Source: Shinella granuli (GTDB taxonomy: Bacteria > Pseudomonadota > Alphaproteobacteria > Rhizobiales > Rhizobiaceae). Taken from it: a stretch of 64,000 bases of DNA. The notes under the pieces are model-generated. The model did not search any database and had not been told where the DNA came from. It was given only the letters and a program-made list of their open reading frames with translations. A program made the translations under genes and the position numbers. Where the stretch lies: positions 82,878 through 146,877 of the forward strand of contig NZ_SLVX01000015.1 in the NCBI RefSeq assembly GCF_004341885.1, given 5' to 3'. Of the stretch, positions 30,519-39,675 are shown in pieces (positions within the stretch are counted from its first letter, which is position 1; each line of letters begins with the position of its first letter).

Positions 30519-31190
30519 ATGGAAGCCATTACGATCGATGTCGTCTCCGACGTCGTCTGCCCATGGTGCTATCTCGGCAAGAAGCGGCTCGACAAGGCGA
30601 TCGAGGCCGTCGGCGACGATCTCGCCGTCGCCGTGACGTTCCGCCCCTACCAGCTCAATCCCGACATGCCGGCCGAAGGCGTCGACCACAAGACGCACCT
30701 TGCCGAAAAGCTCGGCGGCGACGAGGCCGTGACGCGCGCCCACGAGATGCTGGCGGGCCTCGGCCAGGAAGCCGGCATCGCTTTCGACTTTCCCGCGGTG
30801 AAGATCAGCCCGAACACGCTCGACGCCCACCGGCTGCTGCGCTGGGCGATGATCGAAGGTCCCGAGGTGCAGAACCGGGTCGCGCTCGCCCTCTTCAAGG
30901 CCTATTTCGAGGAAGGCCGCAATGTCGGCGACCGCACCGTCCTGCTCGACATCGCCGAAGCCTGCGGCATGGACCGGGCCGTCGTCACCGCCCTCTTCTC
31001 GGCCGGCGCGGATGTCGATTCGGTCAAGGAAGAGATCGGCATGGCCCGCGACATGGGCGTGACGGGCGTGCCCTGCTTCATCATCGACAACAAATATGCC
31101 GTGATGGGCGCGCAGTCGGTGGACGTGCTGACCAATGCCTTCCGCGAGATCGCGGCCCTGAAGGCGCAGGAGCGCATCGGGAAGAACTGA
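30519..31190 (+). CDS. FrnE-type DsbA-family oxidoreductase
   Basis: A 223-residue thioredoxin-fold protein without signal peptide, so cytoplasmic. The active site is Cys14-Pro-Trp-Cys17 (VCPWCYLGKKRLD), followed by the helical insertion and the cis-Pro loop GVTGVPCFIID. This is the FrnE/2-hydroxychromene-isomerase-like clade; Deinococcus FrnE is a cytoplasmic disulfide isomerase. AAAGGAAACGCAG before the ATG provides a ribosome site. It ends next to a convergent GST gene. The reaction in this organism is inferred, not shown. Confidence 0.9.
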   Translation: MEAITIDVVSDVVCPWCYLGKKRLDKAIEAVGDDLAVAVTFRPYQLNPDMPAEGVDHKTHLAEKLGGDEAVTRAHEMLAGLGQEAGIAFDFPAVKISPNTLDAHRLLRWAMIEGPEVQNRVALALFKAYFEEGRNVGDRTVLLDIAEACGMDRAVVTALFSAGADVDSVKEEIGMARDMGVTGVPCFIIDNKYAVMGAQSVDVLTNAFREIAALKAQERIGKN

Positions 31191-31196
31191 CCGGCT

Positions 31197-31829
31197 TCAC
31201 GCCCCGGCGGCGATGACGGAGGGGCGGGCCTTGACCCGCTCCCACCAGGCGTGGATTTCCGGAAAATCCGCAAGCAGCGTCGCGCCTTCCGGCGCCTGAC
31301 CGAACAGGGCGAACATCGGCGCGGCGTGAAAATCGGCAAGCGACGCGTCCGGCCCGGCCAGCCAATGCCCCTTGCCGCAGAGGCCCGAAAGCGCCGCAAG
31401 GACGGTGCGCGCCTTTTCCAGCCCGGCGGCGATGCGCGCCTCGTCCGCAGGCGCCGTTTCCACGCGCTGGACATAGACGTCCCACACCATCGGCCGATAG
31501 GCGTAGTTGTCCAGCATGGCGATGATCTGGTTCATCCGTGCCCGCTCGCGCAGGCCACGCGGCTGGAGCGGCGGGCCGGGAAAGGCCTCGTCCACATAGC
31601 GGGTGATGGCGCTCGCCTCGTAGAGGCCGAAACCGTCATGCTCGAAGGCGGGGATGCGGCCGAACGGATGGCGCGCCCGATAGTCCGCCGGCAATCCGCC
31701 CTCGGCGAACACGTCGATCGGTACGAGATCGTAGGGCACGCCCTTCTCGTGGAGGGCAATCCGCACGATGCGGACATAGACGCTGTAGGTGGCGCCGTAG
31801 ACGGTGACGGATACATCGGCGGCAGACAT
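31197..31829 (-). CDS. Glutathione S-transferase family protein
   Basis: A 210-residue GST. The start at 31829 (MSAADVSVTVYG) has GGAGG six bases upstream; ATG codons at 31835 and further back are less well placed. The thioredoxin-fold half shows YSVYVRIVRIALHEKGVPYD, HPFGRIPAFEHDG with cis-Pro and LYEASAITRYVDEAF; the helical half ends WERVKARPS. The Tyr-Ser near residue 13-14 is the candidate catalytic position. Substrate unknown. Convergent with the FrnE gene, six bases apart, and upstream of nothing obvious on its strand. Confidence 0.88.
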   Translation of the reverse strand: MSAADVSVTVYGATYSVYVRIVRIALHEKGVPYDLVPIDVFAEGGLPADYRARHPFGRIPAFEHDGFGLYEASAITRYVDEAFPGPPLQPRGLRERARMNQIIAMLDNYAYRPMVWDVYVQRVETAPADEARIAAGLEKARTVLAALSGLCGKGHWLAGPDASLADFHAAPMFALFGQAPEGATLLADFPEIHAWWERVKARPSVIAAGA

Positions 31830-31895
31830 CTTCATCCTCCATCCCGGCGCAGCGCACCGGAGCATGTGCGCTTTTCTCCGAACCGCGAAAACGCC

Positions 31896-34800
31896 CTATT
31901 GCTTCGCCAGTCCCGCAAGCTGCGTCATCACCTGCGCCGCACCGGTCAGCCGCTTTTCCGGCGTCGGGTAGTCCCGGGCGAGGAACAGGCTCTGGTCGGG
32001 CCGGATCTTGGCCAGCGTGCCCTGCTTGGCGATATAGCCGACCAGCGCCGCCGGGTTCGGGAACTCCTTGTGGCGGAACTGCACGACGACGCCCTTCGGG
32101 CCGGCATCCAGCTTCTCGACATTGGCCACGCGGCAGAGCGACTTGATGTAGACGATCTTCAGCAGATGCTGCACCTCGACCGGCAGCGGCCCGAAGCGGT
32201 CGATGAGCTCGGCGCCGAAGGCGTCGATGTCGCCGAGCTCGGTGATCTCGCCGAGGCGGCGGTAGAGGCCGAGGCGCAGGTGCAGGTCCGGCACGTAGTC
32301 GTCGGGGATCATCACCGGCGTGCCGACGGAGATCTGCGGCGACCAGCCGCTGTCGGCAACCTCCTCGTCGCCCTTGATCTCCGCGACCGCCTCTTCGAGC
32401 ATCTGCTGGTAAAGCTCGAAGCCGACTTCCTTGATATGGCCGGACTGTTCCTCGCCGAGCAGGTTGCCGGCGCCGCGGATATCGAGGTCGTGGCTGGCGA
32501 GCTGGAAGCCCGCGCCGAGCGTATCGAGCGATTGCAGCACCTTGAGGCGGCGCTCCGCCGTACCCGTCAGCGTGCGGTTGACCGGGAGCGTCAGCAGCGC
32601 GAAGGCGCGCACCTTCGACCGGCCGACACGGCCGCGCAACTGGTAGAGCTGGGCAAGGCCGAACATGTCGGCGCGGTGGATGATCATCGTGTTCGCCGTC
32701 GGCACGTCGAGGCCGGATTCGACGATGGTCGTCGAGAGCAGCACGTCGTAGCGGCCCTCGTAGAAGGCGTTCATGATGTCTTCGAGTTCGGTGGCCGGCA
32801 TCTGGCCGTGCGCGACCGCGACCTTCAATTCGGGAACATCCTGGCGCAGGAAGTCTTGGATTTCCGAGAGGTCACTGAGGCGCGGGCAGACGTAAAAACT
32901 CTGGCCGCCGCGATAGTGCTCGCGCATCAGCGTTTCGCGGATGACGAGCGGATCGAAGGGCGAGATGAAGGTGCGCACGGCCATGCGGTCGACCGGCGGC
33001 GTGGTGATCAGCGAGAGTTCGCGCACGCCCGTCATGGCAAGCTGCAGGGTGCGCGGGATCGGCGTCGCCGAGAGCGTGAGCACATGCACGTCGCTCTTCA
33101 GCTCCTTCAGCCGCTCCTTGTGCTTGACGCCGAAATGCTGCTCCTCGTCGATGATCAGGAGGCCGAGATTGGCGAACTTGATCGACGAGCCGAGCAGCGC
33201 ATGCGTTCCGACGACGATATCCGTCTTGCCTTCCGCCAGTTCCTTCTTGGTGAGCGCGAGTTCCTTCGAGCCGACCAGGCGGGAGGCCTGCTGGACACGG
33301 ATGGGAAGCCCCCGGAACCGGTCGGAAAAGGTCTTGAAATGCTGGCGGGCGAGCAGCGTCGTCGGCACGACGACGGCGACCTGCACGCCGTTCATCGCCG
33401 CGATGAAGGCGGCGCGCAGCGCCACTTCCGTCTTGCCGAAGCCGACGTCGCCGCAGACGAGCCGGTCCATCGGCCGGCCGGCCCCGAGATCCTCGCGCAC
33501 GGCATCGATGGCGTTCGCCTGGTCGTCGGTCTCGTCATAGGGGAAGCGGGCGGCGAATTCGTCGTAGACGCCCTCCGTCGAGACGAGCACCGGCGCATGG
33601 CGCACGAGGCGCGCGGCGGCGATCTGGATGAGTCCGCCGGCCATGTCGAGCAGGCGCTTCTTCAGCTTGGCCTTGCGCGCCTGCCAGGCGACGCCGCCGA
33701 GCTTGTCGAGCAGCGCGTCCGTGCCCTCGCCGCCGTAGCGCGACAGGAGGTCGATGTTCTCGACGGGCAGGAAGAGTTTCGCCTCGTCCGCATAGACGAG
33801 TTCGAGGCAGGCATGCGGCGCGCCCGCGGCCTCGATGGTTCTGAGGCCGACGAAGCGGCCGATGCCGTGCTCGGCATGGACGACGATCGAGCCCTCGTCG
33901 AGCCCGGCGACCTCGGTGATGAAATCCGCCCCGCGCTTGCGCCGTTTCGAGCGCCGCACCATGCGGTCGCCCAGAATATCCTGCTCGCCGATGACGACGA
34001 TATCGCCGGCCTCGAAGCCGCTTTCGAGGCTGAGCACGGCCGAGCCCGCCTCGCCGGGCTTCAGCTTGCGGAGATCGGAGAACCTCTCGACCGGCACGAC
34101 ATTGCCGAGGCCGTGTTCGGCAAGCACCTGCAAGAGGCGGTCGAGCGAGCCTTCCGACCAGCCGGTGACCAGCACCTTGGCACCGGAGGCCCGTTTGTCG
34201 GCGATATGTTTCACTGCCTGGTCGAAGACATTGACCCGGGCGCTGTCCGCATCCTCGCTGCCGGCCGGCCGTGCCCAGCGCATGCCGGGCCGCGCCGCGA
34301 TGGTCTCGACATGCCGCGCCTCGCCCTCGTGCTCGTTGAAGGGCGAGAGACGGATGGCGTCGCGTTCGTCGAGTTCGCGGGCGAACCGCTCGGCATCGAG
34401 ATAGAGAAGGCCCGGCGGCACCGGCTTGTAGGGCGTCGCCTGCGCCACCTGGCCCTTGCCGGGCGTCGCGGACGCCACGCGGGCCTCGTAGTAGTCGCGC
34501 ACGAGACGGGAGCGCTCGACGGCCGCCTCACGCACCGTATGGTCCGTGACGATACGGAAGCCGGCAAGATAGTCGAAGGCGGTTTCGAGGCCGTCGTAGA
34601 ACAGCGGCAGCCAATGCTCCATGCCGGCGTAGCGCCGGCCTTCGGAAACGGCCAGGTAGAGCGCGTCGTCGCGCGTCGCGGCGCCGAAGGAGGAGAGGTA
34701 GTGCTTGCGGAAATGCGAGATCGTCTCCGGCGTCAGCGTCACCTCGCTCATCGGGTTGAGGTCGAGGGAGCGCGCCTGGCCGGTCGTGCGCTGGCTGGCG

Positions 34801-35402
34801 GGATCGAAGGAGCGGATGCTCTCCAGCGTATCGCCGAAGAAATCCAGGCGCACCGGCTCGCCGCTGCCGGGCACGAAGACATCGAGGATGCCGCCGCGCA
34901 CCGCATATTCGCCGACCTCGCGCACGGTCGCGACGCGCTCGAAGCCGTTGCGCTCCAGCCGGGCGGCGATGTCGTCCATGCGCACCTGGTTGCCGGGGCG
35001 GGCGGAAAAGGCAAGGCTCTCGATGATCGCGCGCGGCGCCGTCTTCTGCAGCATGGCGTTGACGGTGACGAGCACGATGGCCGCATGCGGCTTCTTCTGG
35101 TGGGCGATCAGCGCCGAGAGGGCGGAAAGGCGGCGCGCGGACACTTCCGCGCTCGGCGAGACGCGGTCATAGGGCAGACAGTCCCAGCCCGGCAGCGTCA
35201 GCACCGGAATATCAGGCGCGACGAAGCCGAGCATCTGTTCGAGATCGGAGATGCGCTGGCCGTCCGACAGCACATAGGCGAGCGGGCCGGAGCTGCGGGC
35301 GAGTTCGGCAAGGATCAGCGGCTCGACGCCGGACGGCACGGCGCCGATGGTCATCGGCCGGCCGGCGGCCGCAATGCGTTCGGGGGAAAATCCGGGGATC
35401 AT
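31896..35402 (-). CDS. mfd: Transcription-repair coupling factor
   Basis: Removes RNA polymerase stalled at DNA damage and recruits UvrA. At 1168 residues it has the UvrB-like N-terminal module, the RNA polymerase-interacting domain (AEHGIGRFVGLRTIE...YADEAKLFLPVENIDLL), then the RecG-like motor: Walker A CGDVGFGKTEVALRA, DEEQHFGV, SATPIPRTLQLA and QLRGRVGRSKVRAFA, and the C-terminal autoinhibitory domain. Its ATG overlaps the sdhE stop (ATGA), so they are translationally coupled. uvrA lies elsewhere in the same window. Confidence 0.98.
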   Translation of the reverse strand: MIPGFSPERIAAAGRPMTIGAVPSGVEPLILAELARSSGPLAYVLSDGQRISDLEQMLGFVAPDIPVLTLPGWDCLPYDRVSPSAEVSARRLSALSALIAHQKKPHAAIVLVTVNAMLQKTAPRAIIESLAFSARPGNQVRMDDIAARLERNGFERVATVREVGEYAVRGGILDVFVPGSGEPVRLDFFGDTLESIRSFDPASQRTTGQARSLDLNPMSEVTLTPETISHFRKHYLSSFGAATRDDALYLAVSEGRRYAGMEHWLPLFYDGLETAFDYLAGFRIVTDHTVREAAVERSRLVRDYYEARVASATPGKGQVAQATPYKPVPPGLLYLDAERFARELDERDAIRLSPFNEHEGEARHVETIAARPGMRWARPAGSEDADSARVNVFDQAVKHIADKRASGAKVLVTGWSEGSLDRLLQVLAEHGLGNVVPVERFSDLRKLKPGEAGSAVLSLESGFEAGDIVVIGEQDILGDRMVRRSKRRKRGADFITEVAGLDEGSIVVHAEHGIGRFVGLRTIEAAGAPHACLELVYADEAKLFLPVENIDLLSRYGGEGTDALLDKLGGVAWQARKAKLKKRLLDMAGGLIQIAAARLVRHAPVLVSTEGVYDEFAARFPYDETDDQANAIDAVREDLGAGRPMDRLVCGDVGFGKTEVALRAAFIAAMNGVQVAVVVPTTLLARQHFKTFSDRFRGLPIRVQQASRLVGSKELALTKKELAEGKTDIVVGTHALLGSSIKFANLGLLIIDEEQHFGVKHKERLKELKSDVHVLTLSATPIPRTLQLAMTGVRELSLITTPPVDRMAVRTFISPFDPLVIRETLMREHYRGGQSFYVCPRLSDLSEIQDFLRQDVPELKVAVAHGQMPATELEDIMNAFYEGRYDVLLSTTIVESGLDVPTANTMIIHRADMFGLAQLYQLRGRVGRSKVRAFALLTLPVNRTLTGTAERRLKVLQSLDTLGAGFQLASHDLDIRGAGNLLGEEQSGHIKEVGFELYQQMLEEAVAEIKGDEEVADSGWSPQISVGTPVMIPDDYVPDLHLRLGLYRRLGEITELGDIDAFGAELIDRFGPLPVEVQHLLKIVYIKSLCRVANVEKLDAGPKGVVVQFRHKEFPNPAALVGYIAKQGTLAKIRPDQSLFLARDYPTPEKRLTGAAQVMTQLAGLAKQ

Positions 35403-35707
35403 GCGCTGATGTCTTTGAAGAGCGGCGAGAAATCGGGGCGGTAGGCGGCGATGCGCGGGAAGAGGCCGTCGCGGAACGCCTCCGGCACCGGCTTTTCCCC
35501 CGTCACCCACTTGATGAGGTCGTTGTCCTCCTCGGCCATGATGCGCTCCAGCTCGTCGAGCTCGGCCTCGGAAAGCGTCTCGATCTCCGCATCGGCGAAC
35601 GCGCCGAGCACCAGGTCCATCTCGCGGATGCCGCGGTGCCAGCAGCGGAAGAGGATGCGCTTGCGGCGCGGGTCGATCTCGGCGCTGGAGCGTGTCGTGC
35701 CCGTCAT
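35399..35707 (-). CDS. sdhE: Succinate dehydrogenase assembly factor SdhE
   Basis: Promotes covalent FAD attachment to the succinate dehydrogenase flavoprotein. The 102-residue protein has the diagnostic RILFRCWHRGIREMDLVLGAFAD (the RGxxExD-type motif) at residues about 18-40 and a Glu-rich helix followed by NDLIKWVTGEKPVP. Start at 35707; the longer frame lies antisense to recG. It overlaps mfd by four bases and is divergent from recG. Confidence 0.93.
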   Translation of the reverse strand: MTGTTRSSAEIDPRRKRILFRCWHRGIREMDLVLGAFADAEIETLSEAELDELERIMAEEDNDLIKWVTGEKPVPEAFRDGLFPRIAAYRPDFSPLFKDISA

Positions 35708-35816
35708 GATCGTGCTCGCTTTTCTTTCACTCAGGTATAATTCCGCGTTTCTATAGACCGGCAAAAGCCGCTTGTCAGCCTTGCCAAAGCGTCCCGGTCC
35801 GGCGATTTTGGCCGCC

Positions 35817-37922
35817 ATGAGACCCGCATTGCTCGATCCGCTCTTCGCTCCCCTCTCCTCGCTCCCGGGCATCGGCCCGAAGCTCGGCGATCTCTTCGCG
35901 CGCCTGCTCGGCCAGGAGAGCATCGAGGACTGCCGGGTCATCGACCTCGTCTTCCATTTCCCGCACTCGATCGTCGACCGGCGCAACCAGCCGGGTATCG
36001 CCCATGCGCCGCAGGGCGTCATCGTCACCATCACCGGCCGCGTCGACCGCCACCAGCCGCCACCACCGGGCAAATCGAGCCAGCCCTACCGCGTCTTCCT
36101 GCACGACGAGACCGGGGAGCTGGCGCTCACCTTCTTCCGCGTCAAGGGCAACTGGCTGGAAAAGGCCCTGCCGATCGACGAGACGGTGGTGGTGAGCGGC
36201 AAGGTCGACTGGTTCAACGGCCGTCCCTCCATGGTGCATCCGGACTATATGGCCCGGCTCGGCGAGGCGGACACGGTGCCGCTGGTCGAGCCCGTGCACG
36301 GCCTTACCGCCGGCCTCACCGCGCGCGTGCTGCGCAAGTCGGTGGAGGCGGCCGTCGCGCGCGTGCCGCACCTGCCGGAATGGATCGAGCCGACATTGCT
36401 GCAGCGGCAGGGTTTCTCCTCTGCCTTCGACGCCATCCACCGCCTGCACGATCCGCGCGACGAGACGGATCTCGACCCGCAGGCCCCCGCCCGCCGCCGG
36501 CTCGCCTATGACGAATTCCTGGCGGGCCAGATCTCGCTCGCTCTGGTGCGCCAGCGCCTGCGCAAGGTCGCCGGGCGGCCGGTGATCGCAACCGGCGAAC
36601 TGAGCCGCCCGGTGATCGATGCCCTGCCCTTCTCGCTGACCGGCAGCCAGCAGGCGGCGATCGCCGAGGTGCTGAAGGACATGGCGGGCGAGCAGCGCAT
36701 GCTGCGGCTCTTGCAGGGCGATGTCGGCGCGGGCAAGACGGCGGTGGCGCTGATGGCGATGCTGGCGGCCGTCGAATCGGGCGGACAGGCCGTGCTGATG
36801 GCGCCGACGGAAATCCTGGCGCGCCAGCATTTCGCCACGCTCTCGCGCATGGCGGCGCCATCGGGCGTCACCATCGACGTCCTGACCGGGCGCACCAAGG
36901 GCCGCGAGCGCGACGCCATCCTCGACCGCATCGCCTCGGGCGAAACGCAGATCGTCATCGGCACGCACGCGCTCTTCCAGGACAATGTCGCCTACAGGGA
37001 CCTCGTGCTCGCCGTGGTGGACGAGCAGCATCGTTTCGGCGTGCACCAGCGCCTGCGGCTGACGGCCAAGGGCATCTCGCCGCACATGCTCGTCATGACC
37101 GCGACGCCCATTCCCCGCACGCTGGTGCTCGCCGCCTTCGGCGACATGGACGTGTCGAAGCTCACGGAGAAGCCCGCCGGCCGCAAGCCGATCCAGACGG
37201 TCGTCATGCCCCAGGAGCGCATCGGCGACATCGTCGACCGGCTGCGCACGGCGCTTGCCGAGGGCAAGAAGGCCTACTGGATCTGCCCGCTGGTGGAGGA
37301 GACGGAAGAGAGCGAGCTGATGTCCGTCGAGGAACGGCATGCAACGCTCGCCAGCGTCTTCGGTGAGGCCGCCGGGCTCGTGCACGGGCGGATGAGCGGG
37401 CCGGAGAAGGATGCCGCCATGCTCGCCTTCAAGAACGGCGAGACGCGGCTGCTCGTCGCGACGACCGTGGTGGAGGTCGGCGTCGACGTGCCGGATGCCT
37501 CCATCATGGTGATCGAACATGCGGAGCGCTTCGGGCTTGCTCAGCTCCACCAGTTGCGCGGCCGCGTCGGGCGCGGCGCGGAGGCGTCGAGCTGCATCCT
37601 CATCTACAAGGGGCCGCTCAGCGAGAACGGCCGGGCGCGGCTTTCCATCCTGCGCGAGACGGAGGACGGTTTCCGCATCGCCGAGGAGGACCTGAAGCTG
37701 CGCGGCGAAGGCGAGCTTCTGGGCACCCGCCAGTCCGGCACGCCCGGCTTCCTGGTGGCCAGCCTCGAAGCCCATGGCGACCTTCTCGAAATCGCCCGCA
37801 AGGACGCCGCCTATGTGCTGGAACGCGATGCGGACCTGACCAGCGAACGGGGCGAGGCGATCCGCACGCTGCTCTATCTCTACCGCCGCGACGAGGCGAT
37901 CCGCTTCCTGCGCGCCGGCTAG
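35817..37922 (+). CDS. recG: ATP-dependent DNA helicase RecG
   Basis: Remodels stalled replication forks and branched DNA. The 701-residue protein has the wedge domain in its N-terminal half (LSSLPGIGPKLGDLFARLL, ITGRVDRHQPPPPGK) and the helicase motor: Walker A LLQGDVGAGKTAVALMA, DEQHRFGV, TATPIPRTLVLA, LVATTVVEVGVDVP and QLRGRVGRGAEAS. The ATG at 35817 is chosen over one 15 codons upstream because the family begins RPALLDPLFAPLSSLPG. Divergent from sdhE-mfd across 109 bases. Confidence 0.97.
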   Translation: MRPALLDPLFAPLSSLPGIGPKLGDLFARLLGQESIEDCRVIDLVFHFPHSIVDRRNQPGIAHAPQGVIVTITGRVDRHQPPPPGKSSQPYRVFLHDETGELALTFFRVKGNWLEKALPIDETVVVSGKVDWFNGRPSMVHPDYMARLGEADTVPLVEPVHGLTAGLTARVLRKSVEAAVARVPHLPEWIEPTLLQRQGFSSAFDAIHRLHDPRDETDLDPQAPARRRLAYDEFLAGQISLALVRQRLRKVAGRPVIATGELSRPVIDALPFSLTGSQQAAIAEVLKDMAGEQRMLRLLQGDVGAGKTAVALMAMLAAVESGGQAVLMAPTEILARQHFATLSRMAAPSGVTIDVLTGRTKGRERDAILDRIASGETQIVIGTHALFQDNVAYRDLVLAVVDEQHRFGVHQRLRLTAKGISPHMLVMTATPIPRTLVLAAFGDMDVSKLTEKPAGRKPIQTVVMPQERIGDIVDRLRTALAEGKKAYWICPLVEETEESELMSVEERHATLASVFGEAAGLVHGRMSGPEKDAAMLAFKNGETRLLVATTVVEVGVDVPDASIMVIEHAERFGLAQLHQLRGRVGRGAEASSCILIYKGPLSENGRARLSILRETEDGFRIAEEDLKLRGEGELLGTRQSGTPGFLVASLEAHGDLLEIARKDAAYVLERDADLTSERGEAIRTLLYLYRRDEAIRFLRAG

Positions 37923-38020
37923 GGTCCAGCCGCAAACGCTCCGGCCACAAAAACGTGATTTCGCCGATATCCGTCGTGAAGGCATACTTCCTCCTGCCTC
38001 AGCGAAGAAGGAGAAATGCC

Positions 38021-38236
38021 ATGAAGACAGTTCTCGCAGTCGCAGCAACGCTCGGCCTTTCGGCGTCCGCCGCCTTTGCGGATTGCGCCTGGCACAACAA
38101 GGTCAATGCGGAGGTCAAGGTCGACAAGACGATCACCACCGCAAGCGTTACCACCACCCAGAAACAGTCCCGCCTGCCGGCGGAGGAAAGCAAGATCATT
38201 CTGGAAGACCAGACGGACGCCGCCGTCACTGAATAG
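38021..38236 (+). CDS. Small exported protein of unknown function (71 residues)
   Basis: The ATG follows AAGGAG and opens a clear Sec signal peptide, MKTVLAVAATLGLSASAAFA, cleaved before DCAWHNK. The remaining 50 residues are polar (Thr, Lys, Gln, Glu rich) with a single Cys near the new N-terminus and no aromatic core, so the mature protein may be unstructured. The Cys is preceded by Asp, so it does not make a lipobox. I recall similar short proteins annotated as hypothetical in rhizobia. Followed by an intergenic repeat. Confidence 0.75.
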   Translation: MKTVLAVAATLGLSASAAFADCAWHNKVNAEVKVDKTITTASVTTTQKQSRLPAEESKIILEDQTDAAVTE

Positions 38237-38306
38237 GCTTTTCCGGCCGCCCCTTCGCGGGGCGGCTCGAAGGCTGACCGCCGACATCATGCGCAAACCT
38301 GCCCTC

Positions 38307-38394
38307 CGTCATCCTCGGGCTTGACCCGACGATTCATGCCGCAAGGTGGGGCGTGCCTTGACGCGTGGACCTCGGCTCAAGCCCGAGGATGACG
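38307..38394. repeat. Diverged copy pair of the 24756-24894 repeat
   Basis: CGTCATCCTCGGGCTTGACC... at 38307-38336 and its inverted partner GGACCTCGGCTCAAGCCCGA... to GATGACG at 38366-38394. Same palindromic core and inverted layout as the pair after glnA, with several substitutions and shorter spacing (about 30 bases). Confidence 0.75.
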
Positions 38395-38437
38395 TCGAGG
38401 GCGGGGCTGGCTCGCGGCAAACGAACCTCTTTGTCCC

Positions 38438-39142
38438 TCAGCCCTTCTTCTTGCCCTTCGCCTTGATTTTCTGTTCCTCGCTCTCGACGAGCTGGAGCGG
38501 CTTTTCCGGCGGCGTGACGAGGCCGACGGAGATGATGAGCTTTGCGGCGTCCTCCGCGCTCATGTCGAGCGGCACGATCTTCTCCCGCGGCACATAGACA
38601 AGCCACCCGGCCGTCGGGAACGGCGTCGGCGGCAGGAAGCAGGCGACCATGTCCTTGCCCATCGCCTTGAATTTCGTCGCGATCTCGCCGCGCGCATCCG
38701 TCGCCACGAAGACGATCGCCCACAGGCCCGGGCTCGGATATTCGATCATCGCCGCCTTGTTGAACGAGGTGCCTTTGTCCTTCAGCACCGTCTCGAAGAT
38801 CTGCTTCAGGCTCTTGTGCACCGTGCGCACCAGCGGTGTGCGGTTGAACAGCCCGTCGCCGAACTCGACGATGGTGCGGCCGATGAGGTTCTTGCCGAGG
38901 AAGCCGACGAGCGTGATCAGCACCAGCGCCGTCAAGAGGCCGAAGCCGGGGATGGCGAACTGGAGATAGTTTTCCGGGTTGTACTGCGCCGGAATATAGG
39001 GCTTCACCCAGCTGTCGGCCCAGCGGATGAAGGTCCAGGTCAACCATATGGTGATGGCGATCGGCGCGCAGATGACGAGGCCGGTCAGGAAATTGTTGCG
39101 CAGCCGCATGGCAAGCGACTGCCTCGGGACAAGGTCGGTCAT
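38438..39142 (-). CDS. DUF502 family membrane protein
   Basis: A 234-residue integral membrane protein. Two transmembrane helices are clear (FLTGLVICAPIAITIWLTWTFI, about residues 18-39, and FAIPGFGLLTALVLITLVGFLG, about 62-83), followed by a soluble domain with TPLVRTVHKSLKQIFETVL, PSPGLWAIVFVATD and PTPFPTAGWLVYVPREKI, all standard DUF502. The tail is Lys-rich (IKAKGKKKG). Function unknown. Located in the glmU-glmS-GNAT-DUF502 minus-strand run, 35 bases after the GNAT gene, so probably co-transcribed. Confidence 0.92.
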   Translation of the reverse strand: MTDLVPRQSLAMRLRNNFLTGLVICAPIAITIWLTWTFIRWADSWVKPYIPAQYNPENYLQFAIPGFGLLTALVLITLVGFLGKNLIGRTIVEFGDGLFNRTPLVRTVHKSLKQIFETVLKDKGTSFNKAAMIEYPSPGLWAIVFVATDARGEIATKFKAMGKDMVACFLPPTPFPTAGWLVYVPREKIVPLDMSAEDAAKLIISVGLVTPPEKPLQLVESEEQKIKAKGKKKG

Positions 39143-39177
39143 CGGATATCCAGCATCTGGCGAGCGTGGGAGGGCAC

Positions 39178-39675
39178 TCAGCCGTAGAAACCCGGATGAT
39201 AGGAAACGGTTCCTCCGCCGTAAACCGGTGAAAACGCCACACGCATGAAATAGTCCGGCGGCACGCCGTCGAGCGTCAGCTTCGGATCGGCCGCAAAGCC
39301 GAACCGGCCGTAATAGGCGGGATCGCCGAGCAGCACGCAGCCCGCCGCTCCCAGCGCCTTCAGCCGCTCCAGCCCGTCCTTGACGAGCCTGCCGCCGATG
39401 CCCTCGCCCTGGCGGGCCGGATCGACGGAAATCGGGCCGAGGCCGTACCAGCCCACGCTGCCGTCGGAAACCGTGACCGGCGAGAAGGCGACATGGCCGA
39501 CGATCACGCCGTCCGATTCCACCACCAGCGAAAGCGTCAGGGCGCCCGCGGCGCGCAGGCGGTCGATGATGAGGTGTTCGGTGCCGTCGGCATGCGGCGC
39601 CGTCCTGAAGGCCGTCTCCGTCAGCGTGCGGATGGCGTCCACGTCGTCGGGTCGTTCCGGGCGCAGAAAGATCAT
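39178..39675 (-). CDS. GNAT-family N-acetyltransferase (YhbS-like)
   Basis: A 165-residue acetyltransferase. FLRPERPDDVDAIRTLTETAF starts the fold; the acetyl-CoA motif is DPARQGEGIGGRLVKDGLERL, and VLLGDPAYYGRFGF is the signature of the YhbS/COG3153 group. Its start overlaps the glmS stop by four bases (ATGA), showing translational coupling, but a link to amino sugars is not implied by the family. Substrate unknown. Confidence 0.9.
   Translation of the reverse strand: MIFLRPERPDDVDAIRTLTETAFRTAPHADGTEHLIIDRLRAAGALTLSLVVESDGVIVGHVAFSPVTVSDGSVGWYGLGPISVDPARQGEGIGGRLVKDGLERLKALGAAGCVLLGDPAYYGRFGFAADPKLTLDGVPPDYFMRVAFSPVYGGGTVSYHPGFYG

Noticed and set aside
31251..35444. Open frame of nearly 1400 codons antisense to mfd
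   Set aside because: Mirrors mfd codon usage, spans the GST gene in the other direction and has no recognisable motif; mfd on the minus strand is certain.
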